Positions 22,826 to 34,213 of a stretch of DNA of 64,000 nucleotides are shown one piece after another. The notes under the pieces were generated by a model. That model did not search any database, was not told the origin of the DNA, and saw only the letters and a program-made list of their open reading frames with translations. This stretch comes from Hippasteria phrygiana (lineage: Eukaryota; Echinodermata; Asteroidea; Valvatida; Goniasteridae). The DNA lies in contig JAZGUH010000935.1 of NCBI GenBank assembly GCA_037893225.1, positions 186,001 through 250,000 of the forward strand, given 5' to 3'. The stretch's first letter is position 1. Every line of letters begins with the position of its first letter. A program made the position numbers and the translations under genes.

Positions 22826-23743
22826 ATGTCGAAAAGGTTTATTGGTCTTGCAATTCCCTTTCCATTGATATCAAATTTGTGACAAGTAGCTCGAAAAAAA
22901 ACACCCAAAACGCCGGACTATCATAAGCCACCCCATTGCTTAGGGTTGTAACTGTGTCATAAAAACAAGATAAACATCACTGATAACAAATAAACGGTAT
23001 AATGCTAGAATTGAAAGGCTAAATGTAAGAAAATTCACAAGTAAGTGTATGTTTATAGTGCATACAGTAATCTAACGCTGGCTCATTATTAGGAATCTTT
23101 ACAGATCGAGGGTAGGTACAGGTACAGGTCCGGCCTGTGTGAAACATGCAGGGCGCCCCCCACGCTTGCCATCCTGGAATTGCTAGATTGAATTCAAGTA
23201 GTTTTTATGAAGCACCGTAATCTGTTGATGAAATAGTGTTCGTTTCTTTTGGATTATGACTACAGTCGTAGACAGTATGTTTTGGATTTAATTCAGTAAA
23301 TATTTTCGAATGAGTAGCTACATGTACTACGTTACATTGCATGCTGTTTAGTCTTTGAAATTACAATTGCCTGTCGTCCCTAAAAAACCAACCAAAACGG
23401 CTAGTGGATGCTTCAACCACGATGTCGCCTTGAGAAACGTCTATTGCATGATACTTGACATCGCTCGCGCTTGGTGCTAGCTGGTAGTAGCTGACATTTT
23501 GCCCTCATTGCTGTGTGCCGGCCGATCAGTACGCGTATACGGTAAGCTTCAAAATTGACCTTTGTATAAACATAGAGAAATAAACAAATATGTAATGTAG
23601 CTCCATCTCTTTCATAACTGACAGCATATTGTTATTTTGTACATGCTGATGCGCATATAATAATAACGTTATGTATCAAGCCATTAGCTTGAAAATTCCA
23701 GCTTATGACATATTCGCCACTAGCTGGAAAGACTTGCTGGTCA
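22826..23743. other. Intergenic; possible non-coding first exon of the MAGUK
   Basis: No repeat edges were seen. Around 23460-23541 a CpG-containing segment ends TATACG/GTAAGC, a plausible donor at 23542; if real this could be a 5' UTR exon joining to 29692. There is no other support. Confidence 0.2.
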
Positions 23744-23808
23744 GTCAGTGCTACTCCTAGAACTATGAGGTTCCTCAGGAACCTCATAGTTCTAGGAGTA
23801 AGTCAGTG
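23744..23808. mobile_element. 49-bp perfect palindrome flanked by AGTCAGTGC
   Basis: Palindrome 23752-23800, arms TACTCCTAGAACTATGAGGT plus TCCT, one central base. AGTCAGTGC precedes (23743-23751) and follows (23801-23809) it exactly. Confidence 0.7.
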
Positions 23809-23843
23809 CATGGAGGTACCTTTTAATACCTCCATGGTCAGTG
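23809..23843. mobile_element. 28-bp palindrome next to the previous one
   Basis: CATGGAGGTA, 8-base centre, TACCTCCATG (23809-23836), flanked by GTCAGTG at 23802-23808 and 23837-23843. Confidence 0.65.
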
Positions 23844-24025
23844 CGACAGTTCCGGATCACTTGATTAAATAAACAGATAAGAATTAATCCAAGTGCAACC
23901 AAATTTGTTTTTTAAGAATTTTTTTCACAAATTTCAATGTCCATCATTTTGCAATAGTCGGAAACATTTTTTTGAAGATCGCTTCATTGTCACCCATAAT
24001 ATAATCATAATGCAGTTCGTCGAAG

Positions 24026-24056
24026 CATGGAGGTAGGCTAGTTTCCTACCTACATG
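24026..24056. mobile_element. 31-bp near-palindrome of the CATGGAGG group
   Basis: CATGGAGGTAGG, 7-base centre, CCTACCTACATG: one mismatch. Flanks GTCGAAG and GTCAAAA share five of seven positions. Confidence 0.55.
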
Positions 24057-24657
24057 GTCAAAATTTGTAATTATCTTGTAACTGTTAGTTGGCCTCTTTG
24101 ACGTGAAATGCCAATCAAAATTCTTGTTTCCCCGGCATAGACCATATTGCAAATACCGCCTGGTCGAGACGTCACAAATTGTCAATGGTCACAAGGGATT
24201 GTGGGAAGGAAATGGGAGCGATTTTGGTGCGTGTATCTTTCCCACGTCCCTAGTGGTAGTGTTAGTAACCATTGTGACGTCTCATCCAAACAGTATTTCA
24301 CTATTTGCGATAAGGTCTATGTAGGCCCTAGTCAACATTCATTGTTTTTTATTGACTTTACTAGTTGAAATTTTCAAGCTATGACTTTACTAAAATAGAG
24401 ATCATAACCGAACATTATGTCATTAAATAAAAGAGACATGAACGGGAAGCGAAAAGAACGGGGACTTAAATTACAATATAAATTTGCATATAAATCAAAC
24501 AATAGACGTAAGTGCACCTTAATTAATAAGTTAAGTTCAGCCATTGAAGAATAAAATCACAAAATAAACATAGAAGTGTGATTGAGACAGTAAAAATGAG
24601 TATGCTTGTGCTAAAAATGAAATGGTATTTGATTAAAACAATATAATTAGGTGCAAC

Positions 24658-25140
24658 TTAAATGTAGTGTACACGACTGATAATCCTCCAAATATTTTTG
24701 TACTGAATTATTACGAAATACCTTACTAGACAGTAAGTTAAGAGCAATCTCAATCATCCTGTGAAATGATGGCACCTGGTGTGCTGTCGTTTTCAAGAAA
24801 AGGTAAAATTTATATCGTTTTTCAACGATTGTTCCGCGTAACAATCGTTGGAAAAAAATATCGGATTTTTAAAATACTTGACCGAATGTAGTTGACCGAG
24901 TGCAAGGTTGCAATTATAGTACAAGTGTGTGTCGCGTAGTGTACTGAAGCGATGGGTTGTAACCAGTCGGCTCGTGACCAATTGAAAATGATCCCGTTTA
25001 CAAAAATGTGGCTTATTTTACAAGAGGGTGCTATATTAAACAAATCCAGTTAATTGCCGCCCGACGGTTGAAAACGAATGCCGATTTTTCTCTCGTTTTT
25101 TTCGCCATCTAAGAACGCAAAACTTTGAAAAATAAAATAC
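24658..25140 (-). mobile_element. TTAA-flanked element with ATGTAGTGTACACGATTGG ends, partial copy
   Basis: It begins TTAAATGTAGTGTACACGAC and shares TTATTACGAAATACCTTACT, CACCTGGTG and AACGCAAAACTTTG with 26980-27434, 62186-62674 and 62930-63415. The far end is rearranged. Confidence 0.65.
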
Positions 25141-25757
25141 TAAATATAGGAAACCAGTCCAGAGGGACCGAATAGAATTTGTTTGCAAATGTACCGTTCA
25201 CACCTCACAAATCGTGTGGTGCGTCTGTTCGTTTTTGTCTGTTTTATCGTTGTGTAATCCATGTTGTTTATTATTTCACTGGTCAATTGGTGACTGTTGA
25301 GCTCAGATTAGTGGTTAAAGTTGTCATTTTCTTTTTTATCCCCCCCCCCCCCCCCGCCAAAAAACAGAAAAGAACAAGAAGAACTGCCGCACGGCCCACC
25401 CAGCAAAGACACTCATCCAGCCCGCCAAAATTGGTAATTTCGAGGACTTATGAAAGTATATTTGTAATGGGCTCCATGCGCGTCGAATGAGGGCGCTGTC
25501 CACATGGGCAGTACGTCGCTGGTATTACGCACCGCGATCCTCGTTCATTTGATACTCGTGTACCAGTGGGATTGCTTTGTCTGTTTGCCGACCCTCGATA
25601 ATGGAGTACCGAAGTGATGACGTCAATCAATGCATTGTTTGGAACCAGAATACATTCTAAACTGCATGTGTTTGGAACCATTGCCGCGGCAACTGACGTC
25701 ATCAGACGTCGGTAATATTGCATTTTCAATAAGAATATCATATCGGGAACCAGACAC

Positions 25758-25993
25758 CGAGGGGGTTTTCGAAACCCTGGCTTCGTCTCCGACTTCGGCT
25801 TTGTCTCCGATTTCTAAATAACTGAGAAGCAAACCAAATGGAAATATTCTAAATTTTGGTGCATGTTCTGCTCCAGGAATATTCATTCGGTTGATTATGA
25901 AAGCAAAAATTAGAATATTTCCATTTGGTTTGCTTTTCAGTTATTCAGAAGTCGGAGACGAAGCCGAAGCCAAGGTTTCGAAAACCCCCTCAG
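25758..25993. mobile_element. Foldback element, 236 bp
   Basis: Arms of about 75-80 bases: GGGGGTTTTCGAAACC, TGGCTTCGTCTCCGACTTCG and CAAACCAAATGGAAATATTC each recur inverted at 25890-25993. The loop is about 60-80 bases. Confidence 0.75.
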
Positions 25994-26055
25994 GTAAGAT
26001 GGCATCGATATTGACCCCCCAACTCGCCTTTTCTTTCCGCTGAGGGGGTAGTTGT

Positions 26056-26746
26056 GCACGGAGCATTGATCTCCATTATTATTGACTGGATAGGACACCT
26101 CAAGCGCGTTTGCACACGTTCGATGGACAATGCTGTGGAACGCCGCGTATCTCACTTTGGTGGTTTACGAGTGAAAACACGCATGCGCTTGTCATACAAC
26201 TACGCAGTTCCCGATATCAGGATTTTAATTAACTTGTTGGATTAAAAAAACAATAAATAAATAAATACAAATAAAAAAGTTTTAACATAACAGGGCAAAT
26301 CAAAACAAAACAACAAAATAAAACAAAACTAATCCGGCGCTAAGATTACACACAATAATATTACGTCAGGCATAACAGCAAAGGCTCAATATCTTTCTAC
26401 AGACTAAAAAACTTACTTGTGGAACGAAATCCCATTTTTCCAAGCATCTGTGGGTCTTAAGTTTTAACAGCCTACAGCTGCCAAACACTTAACAATTGTT
26501 GCATCGGAATCTAGTTTTAATTAATTTTTTTCACATTCTTTTTTGAAAATTGCGAAGAATAAAAAAAAAGTTTGGTGAAGAAATAATTTGCCCCGACTCC
26601 CAATTTCATTTGTTTGCGTTGCGTCAGTGTAGTGTGACGACTTGGCGTTCAAATTTTCAAACCACCTAAATCGAACGCACGCGTTCACGCATGGCGGCGC
26701 AACTTAGCCTATCCAGTCAATAATAATGGAGATCAATGGCATGGAG
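26056..26746. mobile_element. Element with 31-bp perfect inverted ends and near-exact 8-bp duplication
   Basis: Element 26064-26738. Ends CATTGATCTCCATTATTATT and GACTGGATAGG match their inverse without a mismatch over 31 bases. Flanks GCACGGAG and GCATGGAG differ at one base. The 610-bp interior is AT-rich, without a gene. Confidence 0.8.
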
Positions 26747-26979
26747 CCCATAGTGACACTCGTTTGCGCGCTGCTTACACTTTGGAATTGCATGTGTAGT
26801 GGAACCATTTACATAGTAGCGCTTCAGCATGCAGCACAATGACTTTTGTGGTTGGACGTCATCAGCGCCTCAGTGGGGCTTATACGCCGGTGCGGCTAAT
26901 ACGCCAACTTTAAATCTTAATTTGCAGATTTTTACGTGCTGCGGCTTATACTCCGCGCGGCCTATATTCCGAAAATTAC

Positions 26980-27434
26980 GGTACATGATTGGTCAATGTT
27001 GCAATTTTCAGAAATGGGCGGATTTGGGGTTAGTATTTTATAGAAATTATCGTTTCAAAGTTTTGCGTTCTTGGATGGCGAAAAAAATTAGAGAAAAACG
27101 GCGCTCGTTTTCAACCGTCGGGCGGATGATAGCCTTTAGTCAAGGCGTGCGTGGCTGCCTGGACGCGTGACACTTCCCGAATGCCAGCATGTCCGGGGCG
27201 CGCCACTCGTCCGGGTAGCCACGCGTGCCTTGACTAAAGGCAACAGGGCAGTTTTCCAATGATTTCCAGCTGGAAATCGTTGGAAAACGATATATATTTT
27301 AACTTTTCTGAACGACAGCGCACCTGGTGCCATCATTTCACAGGATGATTGAGACTACTAGTATTAACTTAGTCTAGTAAGGTATTTCGTAATAATTCAT
27401 TAAAATAAAATTGAAGGATTACCAATCGTGTAAA
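26980..27434 (+). mobile_element. TTAA-type element with internal palindrome, copy 2
   Basis: ACATGATTGGT at the left and ACCAATCGTGTAAACTACC at the right. The middle has a strong inverted pair (TTTAGTCAAGGCGTGCGTGG against CCACGCGTGCCTTGACTAAA). Confidence 0.7.
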
Positions 27435-27631
27435 CTACCTCTTAATAATAGCCTTTACACCTTGGCTAATTTTAATCCTGATCAAATTTGTGTGCATTTG
27501 CACATGTTTGCATACATGTGGACATCCAGGCTTGATCCTGTAGATTTTTGTACTTCTGTATTTGAGCTGGGTTTCAATACACAACAATTGTATTGATATA
27601 AACGTGGTTGTATACAGGTTCTGTATATAGG

Positions 27632-27803
27632 TACTTCCGAGGACAAGAGGAGAAAGAAAATATAAAGAAACCTTTCAGTCCTCGCAAGTCAAGTCTTTTG
27701 TTGAAATCGGTCCTCGCAAGTAAAAATACATGCTTAATTAGTCTAGGGGTTTGGGTTATATTAAAGGAACAATAGGAAACACAAAGCATTGTCCTCGGAA
27801 GTA
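27632..27803. mobile_element. MITE with TACTTCCGAGGACAA ends, copy 1
   Basis: Perfect 15-bp inverted ends. The interior matches 52697-52863 (CCTTTCAGTCCTCG, TGTTGAAATCGGTCCTCG, ATTAAAGGAACAATAGGAAA). Confidence 0.75.
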
Positions 27804-27869
27804 TTGGGAAAGTACGACTGTGTGCACACACGTGTGGATGCATGTTTGCATACTCGCCTGGTTCTAAAA

Positions 27870-28115
27870 GACACGGGTGAGATTTGTCAGGATTTTTGTC
27901 GGAATTTTTACTGATTTCAGAATTCTTAAAGAATCTCTTTTGAAATCTGGAATTCCTGATGTGTTACCCTAAAGGTGTTTTTACCTGTAAAAGTGGATAT
28001 AGACCAATAGAAACTGGTATTTTAAGGGGTGAACCATAGACCCTACATTGTTCTGGGGTCCTCGGCAACCCCCAAACACTGCAGATTTCGTGGAATTTTC
28101 ATTTTCGGCAGTTTC
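27870..28115. repeat. Interspersed repeat (GGGTGAGATTTGTC), copy 2
   Basis: Second copy of the repeat at 19920-20155. Confidence 0.65.
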
Positions 28116-28584
28116 ACCACTAATAAGATTTGCAGAAATGTACATGTATGTATTTTTTTCATTGTATACTGCACAGCACTACACCGGTAGCATTTTATTT
28201 GCCTGAATATGTGTGCTTGCATGATGTACATATTCAATCAAACATTTAAAACGAGTGTGTACAAGAAATGTACCCTCAAGCAGAGATTATGCTGAGATTT
28301 GACATTTTGCTTTTGTCAACATATGCAAAAGTGATTTGCCTGGTGAAACGGTCTATTACGCATTTACCCTGGTAAATTACTATAGTGTAGCATATGGCAC
28401 AAGGCACACTGGAGGTTGAGAAATATCTCACTTTATGTGCTCCAGTGAACTTCAAATTGAGAAGTCAGAGCTTCCCTGAAAATTGAATTGTAAATTATTC
28501 AGAACCTAAAGGGCTTGAGCTGATGATGGCGTGCATGCCTACAATTATAATGTATTTTTGGATTGAGACCTGCATGGCATGTCT
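28116..28584. other. Intergenic, nothing recognised
   Basis: Unique-looking AT-rich sequence; no ORF with similarity. Confidence 0.4.
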
Positions 28585-28626
28585 ATTCAATCATGGAGGA
28601 AGAAAATTCTTCCTCCATGATTCAAT
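28585..28626. mobile_element. 28-bp perfect palindrome flanked by ATTCAAT
   Basis: CATGGAGGAAGAA, AA, TTCTTCCTCCATG at 28592-28619, with ATTCAAT at 28585-28591 and 28620-28626. Confidence 0.7.
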
Positions 28627-28853
28627 TGTGCACACTTAAAGGTATACGTGTACCCTGTACATTGTTTGCGTGTAGAGCACATGGGAAAAACTATTCAAAA
28701 TTACCAAAGATGTACACATGTGCTGTGCTTCAGATAAGGATGTAATAAGCATACCAGTATAATTTCTTACAAATTGTGGATTATTAGTTTTTCCCTCAAA
28801 ATGCATTCAATGTCTACCTCATTGATTGGACCAAAATGATGAGTCTCTCTGCT

Positions 28854-29073
28854 TTAACCCCTTTGGCACGGTATTTTACGGGAGACGTCGGGGTGTTGCA
28901 GCGGTTCTGGCAGCCAAATCGAACCGCTACAATGTGTTTGTGCAGTCAAGCATGACATAAACAATAATCCAACAATGGATTGAAACTGCACAAATGGCAG
29001 CCAGTGGCGTCATCCGGCCTGGTGACACTGTTTTTTTTGCGCCCTATGGCATCATCCGTAAGCAAGGGGTTAA
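28854..29073. mobile_element. TTAA-flanked MITE, CCCCTTG family, copy 2
   Basis: TTAA at both edges; same orientation and interior as 7683-7905. Confidence 0.85.
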
Positions 29074-29299
29074 GTCCATCCATTCGTGAATATCCTTCTT
29101 TTCAGGCTTGTTTATTATTAAAAAGCAGCATTAAAATCTTATTATTAAAAAGAAAGAGATATTTTTTCTCACAAAAACAGGAAAGAAATCTCAGGGTACT
29201 CCATAGAACAGGGGAAAATTAGTGCTCACAGGGTGGCACAGTTTCCGATCCACAACTTGATTGGTTGAAGCTGCAGTGCAGACATCAAAAACATTTTTT

Positions 29300-29527
29300 T
29301 GCCATTAAAACCCTAACTACCCCAAGCCTTGCAAACTCCAACAGCAGGTTTTGTCTAATTTTAATGGGTTCAGGACTGCAGGGCCTTGGCACCATTACTT
29401 TGACATGGAGCTATGATGCCACAATTTGTCTAAGTCCAAAGAATGTGCCATAGGTATACTGGACAGTGTTGGCTTTTGACAGGTTAAGGAAGCCTCCTAG
29501 TAAAAATGCCTAGGGGGTTAGGGTTAA
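29300..29527. repeat. Interspersed repeat, copy 2 (GTTAGGGTTAA end)
   Basis: Close copy of 640-812 ending CCTAGGGGGTTAGGGTTAA, about 165 bases before the first MAGUK coding exon. Confidence 0.65.
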
Positions 29528-29691
29528 AAAAAAAAAACATGTTAAATTTTTTGTCTGTTCTGCATGTACATGTACTTTGTGCAATATTAAATGATGCATA
29601 ATATGATTCATCATTCCAGGGCATTGTATGTGCTCTATAGTGCTTTCTTGAGGCGGTCATCATCCAACCACTTTGTTGTCAATTCTTCCAG

Positions 29692-29754
29692 TTTGGACTT
29701 CCATGATGCCTGTTGCTAAAGATGAACCCGGTCAAGTTGAGGAGGGAAATCCAG
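29692..29754 (+). CDS. MAGUK first coding exon (start codon, MPVA leader)
   Basis: The likely acceptor TCTTCCAG ends at 29691, so a non-coding exon should lie upstream. ATG codons stand at 29703 and 29706. The reading is MMPVAKDEPGQVEEGNP, and the donor CCAG/GTGAGA leaves phase 1 at 29754. Human MPP2 starts MPVAATNSETAMQQVLDNL, and joining this exon directly to 38459 gives MPVAKDEPGQVEEGNPEAM, then DTVVGNL: the same MPVA start and the same AM before the first L27 helix. That agreement supports this start over the internal ATG at 38464. Confidence 0.7.
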
Positions 29755-29830
29755 GTGAGATGATGAGTCACAGTTAGAGGTCAGAGGTCAGAGGTCAGAG
29801 GTCATCTACATATACTTACTATTTAGTCTA

Positions 29831-30039
29831 TTAACCCCTTGGACACGGTATTTTACGGGAGACGTCGGGGTGTTGCAGCGGTTCTGGCAGCCAAATCGAA
29901 CCGCTACAATGTGTTTGTGCAGTCAAGCATGACATACACAATAATCCAACAATGGATTGAAACTGCAAATGCCGTCATCCGGCCTGGTAGCACTTTTTGT
30001 TTTGACGCCATATGGCGTCATCCGTACGCAAGGGGTTAA
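29831..30039. mobile_element. TTAA-flanked MITE, CCCCTTG family, copy 3
   Basis: TTAA edges. It lies in the intron 76 bases after the first coding exon. Confidence 0.85.
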
Positions 30040-30133
30040 GGCAAATAAAAAAAAACTATTTGGAGTTAGTGAAGACAAAAGGTCCAAGTTTTAGTGTATT
30101 CCGATTTATAAAAGGTAAGTGCAACAGATGTGG

Positions 30134-30760
30134 AGTGTCGTGGCCGAACGGTCTAGCATACTTGACCCAAGCTCTGGTTCAGCGATTGTGTAGTGTAGGG
30201 CCCCTCTTTAGTTTTGATAAAAATAGTCAATGGTATTTTTTCTCATTCCAAAATGACTTTTTTAACCTAAAGCAGATTTCTCTTAATTCTTTTGACATCT
30301 TTTTTTGTAATTTTGAACAGTTTATTGCGGTAGAAAATGCTTTTTTCTTACGCGCTTTATGGCAGTTGCCATGCGAATCAACGCGGTTTTGCGTGTTTAC
30401 TGTGCGTCGCGGTGATCGCCATCTTCTATATTTTCGAGTTGCGTTTTGTCATCTTCATCACCGCTTTACCCCAAAATTTTCCTCAAAAACTGAAACCCTG
30501 CCCTTAATTATCATACCTGTTGGTTTGTAATGTCGCTAACTAGTTTGGCAATTCCATTAACCTAAAAGTGGATTTTTGTTTCCTTATAGGGAACAGGGCC
30601 CTACACTACACAATCACCCTAGTTGCTCGGTCAATAGAAAGTGAATTTGAATCCAGACTAGGGTTATGGCACTTTTGTCCTTGATCACTACACTTAACAT
30701 GTAATTGCTGCTCTGCACCCAGGATTAGAAATGGGTACCAGCAAGATTCTTGATTTTTTT
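30134..30760 (+). repeat. tRNA-derived SINE (family 2), interrupted
   Basis: The head GTCGTGGCCGAACGGTCTAG has an A-box like tRNA-Leu/Ser. After an insertion (30184-30615) the B-box-like TTTGAATCCAGA and a tail with GTCCTTGATCAC...GCACCCAGGA...AATGGGTACC follow, matching 56388-56640 and 59925-60176. Confidence 0.5.
30184..30615. mobile_element. MITE with GATTGTGTAGTGTAGGGCCC ends
   Basis: A 20-base perfect inverted repeat stands at 30184-30203 and 30596-30615. The 390-bp interior has no gene. It splits the SINE above. Confidence 0.75.
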
Positions 30761-30954
30761 TTTCCTGATGACAAAATTTGTTCGAACAAGCAAACAAAAA
30801 TCTTTCTTTCTTTATTATCTAATTACGGAAAATTGTTTTGTCGACAGCTCATAAAATGATTAGTTAAATATCAACAATAACAAAATGAGTACCAAATGAA
30901 CTATAAAAATACATTCAAATTGGTTACAAAGTAAATTTTCAAAGTCAACAAATA

Positions 30955-31385
30955 AGACTGGCTGGAGTGGGATTCGAACCGGAGACATCCATAATGCCGT
31001 ACGGCGCTCTACCAACTGAGCCATGTTGGCAGTCTCCCAAATTGTCTGTATCTTTGTTCGGGGGGGGGGCGCAGGGCGCAGGGCGCAGGGGGCGCAGTGC
31101 TAGTCATGTCATAAACCCAGAATGCTGTATAGCCAGGGATCACACCCAATCACGTCCAATACAACCTGGGAAGCGACATTGTGGGGATCACTCAATGCAG
31201 ATACGACTTTTTAATGTATAATTCGTCAAACCACAAGGGAAACTGACTGGGTAAATTTGAACAAAGAACACCGGCAGGAGCGGGATTAGAACCTGCGACC
31301 TCCGGAATACTGTACCGGCGCTCTACCAACTGAGCTATCTTGCCCTATGTTGGCGGTCTCCCAATTGTCAGTTTTCTTTGTTCGA
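30955..31385 (-). repeat. tRNA-derived SINE (family 1), two heads
   Basis: Minus-strand heads lie at about 30961-31032 and 31273-31344 (A box TAGCTCAGTTGG in the second), separated by the body with CACAATGTCGCTTCCCAGG. A G/C run GGGCGCAGGGCGCA is at 31060-31097. Confidence 0.75.
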
Positions 31386-33126
31386 AGAAACTGGATATAA
31401 ATCTCAGCCTGATGAGCTATGTTGGCTCAGGACAGACTCTACTTTTCTACTTTTTAAATCAGATTTAAAATTTTTTTTTTTAGTTTGAAAATCACACTCA
31501 GCAATTGCACATGCTGGTTTAATACAATAAATTATTGGATTAAATGATTTGTTGAGGATCAAAAAAATCCACAGAGCCATGTACAAGAACTTTGATTTGG
31601 AGATTCTTCTCGAACCGGATCCAAGTTTGATATTTTTCAAATGCATCTTTTCAACAAGTATTTGTATGTACATGTACTTTCAGACCTTTTTTCAATGATA
31701 ATCAGATTTCAGTGTTTTCCAGATTCCCTCCAAAGGAGTTTTCTTGTAAGTTAAACGTAGTAACTTCCTAACTTTAAAATTTGGATCTCCCTGTGAAACT
31801 TGGGAACTCCTGCATTGTGAAACTGCAGTCAGTGTTGCGAGTCAGTATTGCAAGATAAACTCTATGCCAGTTCATGTACATTTGTGCATGTACACTGTAC
31901 ATGATAAAACATTTTGGTTGGGATTAAGCCCAGTTTAGTTCAAGTTTCACAGTGTTTGTTGGAAAAGTTACCCCACGATTTAAAATTGGAAAAAAAATGC
32001 AGATGTTATGGGGGATTTGTACATTGATACTCGGGGCATAATTTTCCTGGTATCGCATCGCAGTTTGCGACGCATTAACTCACCGTTTGCGATGCATTTT
32101 CCAAAATGGATCGCATTAAACTGCGATACATCAAACTTGCTTTAATGAAGTAGTCAGATCTTAAAATGTAGCCCAAAACAAGAAGAATGTTCTGTTAAAA
32201 ATGTGCAGTTTCGGCTCGCAACTTCTGCCCTGAAGTGGGAAACTGATGCTTGCAATTACCAGTACGATATTAGCAGTAGTCTGATGCTGCGTGTTTGAAA
32301 GGCTACGTTGAGGGTTTAAAGTTACGTACACAGCCAACAACGAGAATCGACCCCATTTTCCTGGATTGCGTCGCCGTGTTGTTTTCATATGCATGCGCGA
32401 TGTGGTTTGCGCTTGCGCTTGAGCGCGAGTGAGCATGAGCATGCTTCAACCGGGTACTGCAAAATGGACCTTACCAACAGAGGGCGCTGTGAATTACACT
32501 AATAATTCGAACTTATTTACGCTGAAAAAAAGTCAAGAACTCCACACCAGTTTATATAGAAGAAAAAATTCCACAAACACCATTTTAAAGCCCGAAAATA
32601 TAAAAATCGCTGAAGAAACATTTTTATTTTTTTTATAATAATGCATGTGGTCGACCAGAATTGCCACGAACGTCGAACGGCTTGACTAAAGGCTAGTCAT
32701 ACAGTGGACAGCGCCCTCTCTTGAAAGCTTTAACCAGTAAACGGCTGTGAGACAAAATTCTTTCTTTATTAAGCACAGGTGCAACTCCGGACAAAACTGC
32801 TACGCATGTATAGCAAACTGCTACGCAATATTAATATTGCGTAGCAATAACTGCTACGCAAATTTTCTTGTCAAAATTATGCCCTGATACTATTAAACCT
32901 TGCAATTAGGATTAAGCCTTACTTACAGAATTACTTGGAAGAAACAAATAAACAAAAATTAGCATGAAAACCTAAGTAATTGAAATCAGTGATTTAATTT
33001 GCGATTTAAGCCTCTCTCAGATACTTGCTGCATGGTACCTGTGAAGTTGTACTTTGGCCTTTTATAAAATAATGGATTCATAAAAAGTCTTCAAAGTAGT
33101 ATGTTTTTCTATTTTGTCATTCTTTA
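31386..33126. other. MAGUK intron, mostly unassigned
   Basis: No exon. It contains a 28-bp perfect palindrome TGCTACGCAATATT and inverse (32819-32846) and an open frame at 32429-32638 without similarity. Confidence 0.4.
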
Positions 33127-33321
33127 ATAACCCCTTGTGTTATAATGGGGTGCCAGGATGCCATGCTGGCTTGTGCAGCCAAGCGAAATGGACACAAGAG
33201 GCTTGTGCAATCAAGCGTAACACACAATTATCCCAACAATGGACTGAAAATGCAGAGAATGCGGGAATAGCCGTTAACCGGCCAGGTGTCAATTTTCAAA
33301 CCATGGCTATCAGTGGGTTAA
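33127..33321. mobile_element. Diverged CCCCTTG-family MITE
   Basis: Shares AATAACCCCTTG, TTGTGCAGCCAAGCGAAA and CCCAACAATGGACTGAAAAT with 60436-60658 and, more distantly, with the 7683 family. Ends in GGGTTAAG. Confidence 0.65.
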
Positions 33322-33631
33322 GAAAATGTAAATTCTCAAAATGCCTCCCTTTTATGAGAAAATATGACATTGAAGCAAGTTCATTACAAAGAAAATGACT
33401 ACTCTTGTAGCCAAACTTGTCAGCTGCTTTATTGACAAATCACAGCCGCGACTATGGTCTTGACTTTGGTCAGACGTGCATGAGTGACATTTGGTCAGAG
33501 GGGTGTGGCTTAATTGATTATTCTGTTGCATGGTAGTGAGTGATTAATTCTACTACTGGACACGCATCAACTTTGTGTTTTAGCTGCACAACTTGGTAAG
33601 AAGCAAATTTTTCAGTGTTCCTTCTTCTAAA

Positions 33632-34213
33632 GCCCTGTCCGCACTGGACTGTTTTTGGTAAAGCTTACCGAGACGATGGGTACTTTTCCCATTTTAAGTT
33701 TTCCTCTCAGTTACTTTTCCCGAGTCCAGCGGTTACTTTTACTGGGCAACTGCTGCACAGGAAAACAGGAAAGCATACATGTTTGTACATCCATCCGGCC
33801 CGAGCGCGAGGTCATGCTACACAGGGACACCATGCATGCGCTTTGCATTGTTTCACCATGGTGCGGCGCATATACATTGTTCCTCTTTTGGCCGCAATCA
33901 TGCCAGATATTATTATTGATAAAGTCGGAAGTTTGATTGGTGCTACCAGTGCATCATTCCCAGATGATAATGAAGGACGTCAACGTGTACACATCGGCCA
34001 AAAGAATGAAAAGGCGCGTGCGCTTTGGGTCCAATGTAGAAAGGTCACGCAAAGCGCCCTCATGAGTCGTTATACTGACAGCTCGGTTACTTCTACCACG
34101 GTCTCCGTAAAATTTTCCCATGTCCAAAGTCCAAGTGCAGACAGTGGTCACATTTGACCATTTTTCGGTTAACCATCGTAAAACCTTCCAAAATAAAAGT
34201 CCAGTGCAGACAC
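33632..34213. mobile_element. MITE with CCCTGTCCGCACTGGACT ends, copy 1
   Basis: Left CCCTGTCCGCACTGGACTGT, right AAGTCCAGTGCAGACA. Copy 2 is at 54931-55600. It abuts the next TTAA element directly. Confidence 0.7.

Noticed and set aside
30012..30530. 172-codon open frame on the + strand
   Set aside because: It starts inside a TTAA MITE and crosses a SINE head and another MITE; no domain is seen.
33615..34157. 180-codon open frame
   Set aside because: It lies wholly within the CCCTGTCCGCACTGG MITE, and the second copy of that MITE does not keep the frame.
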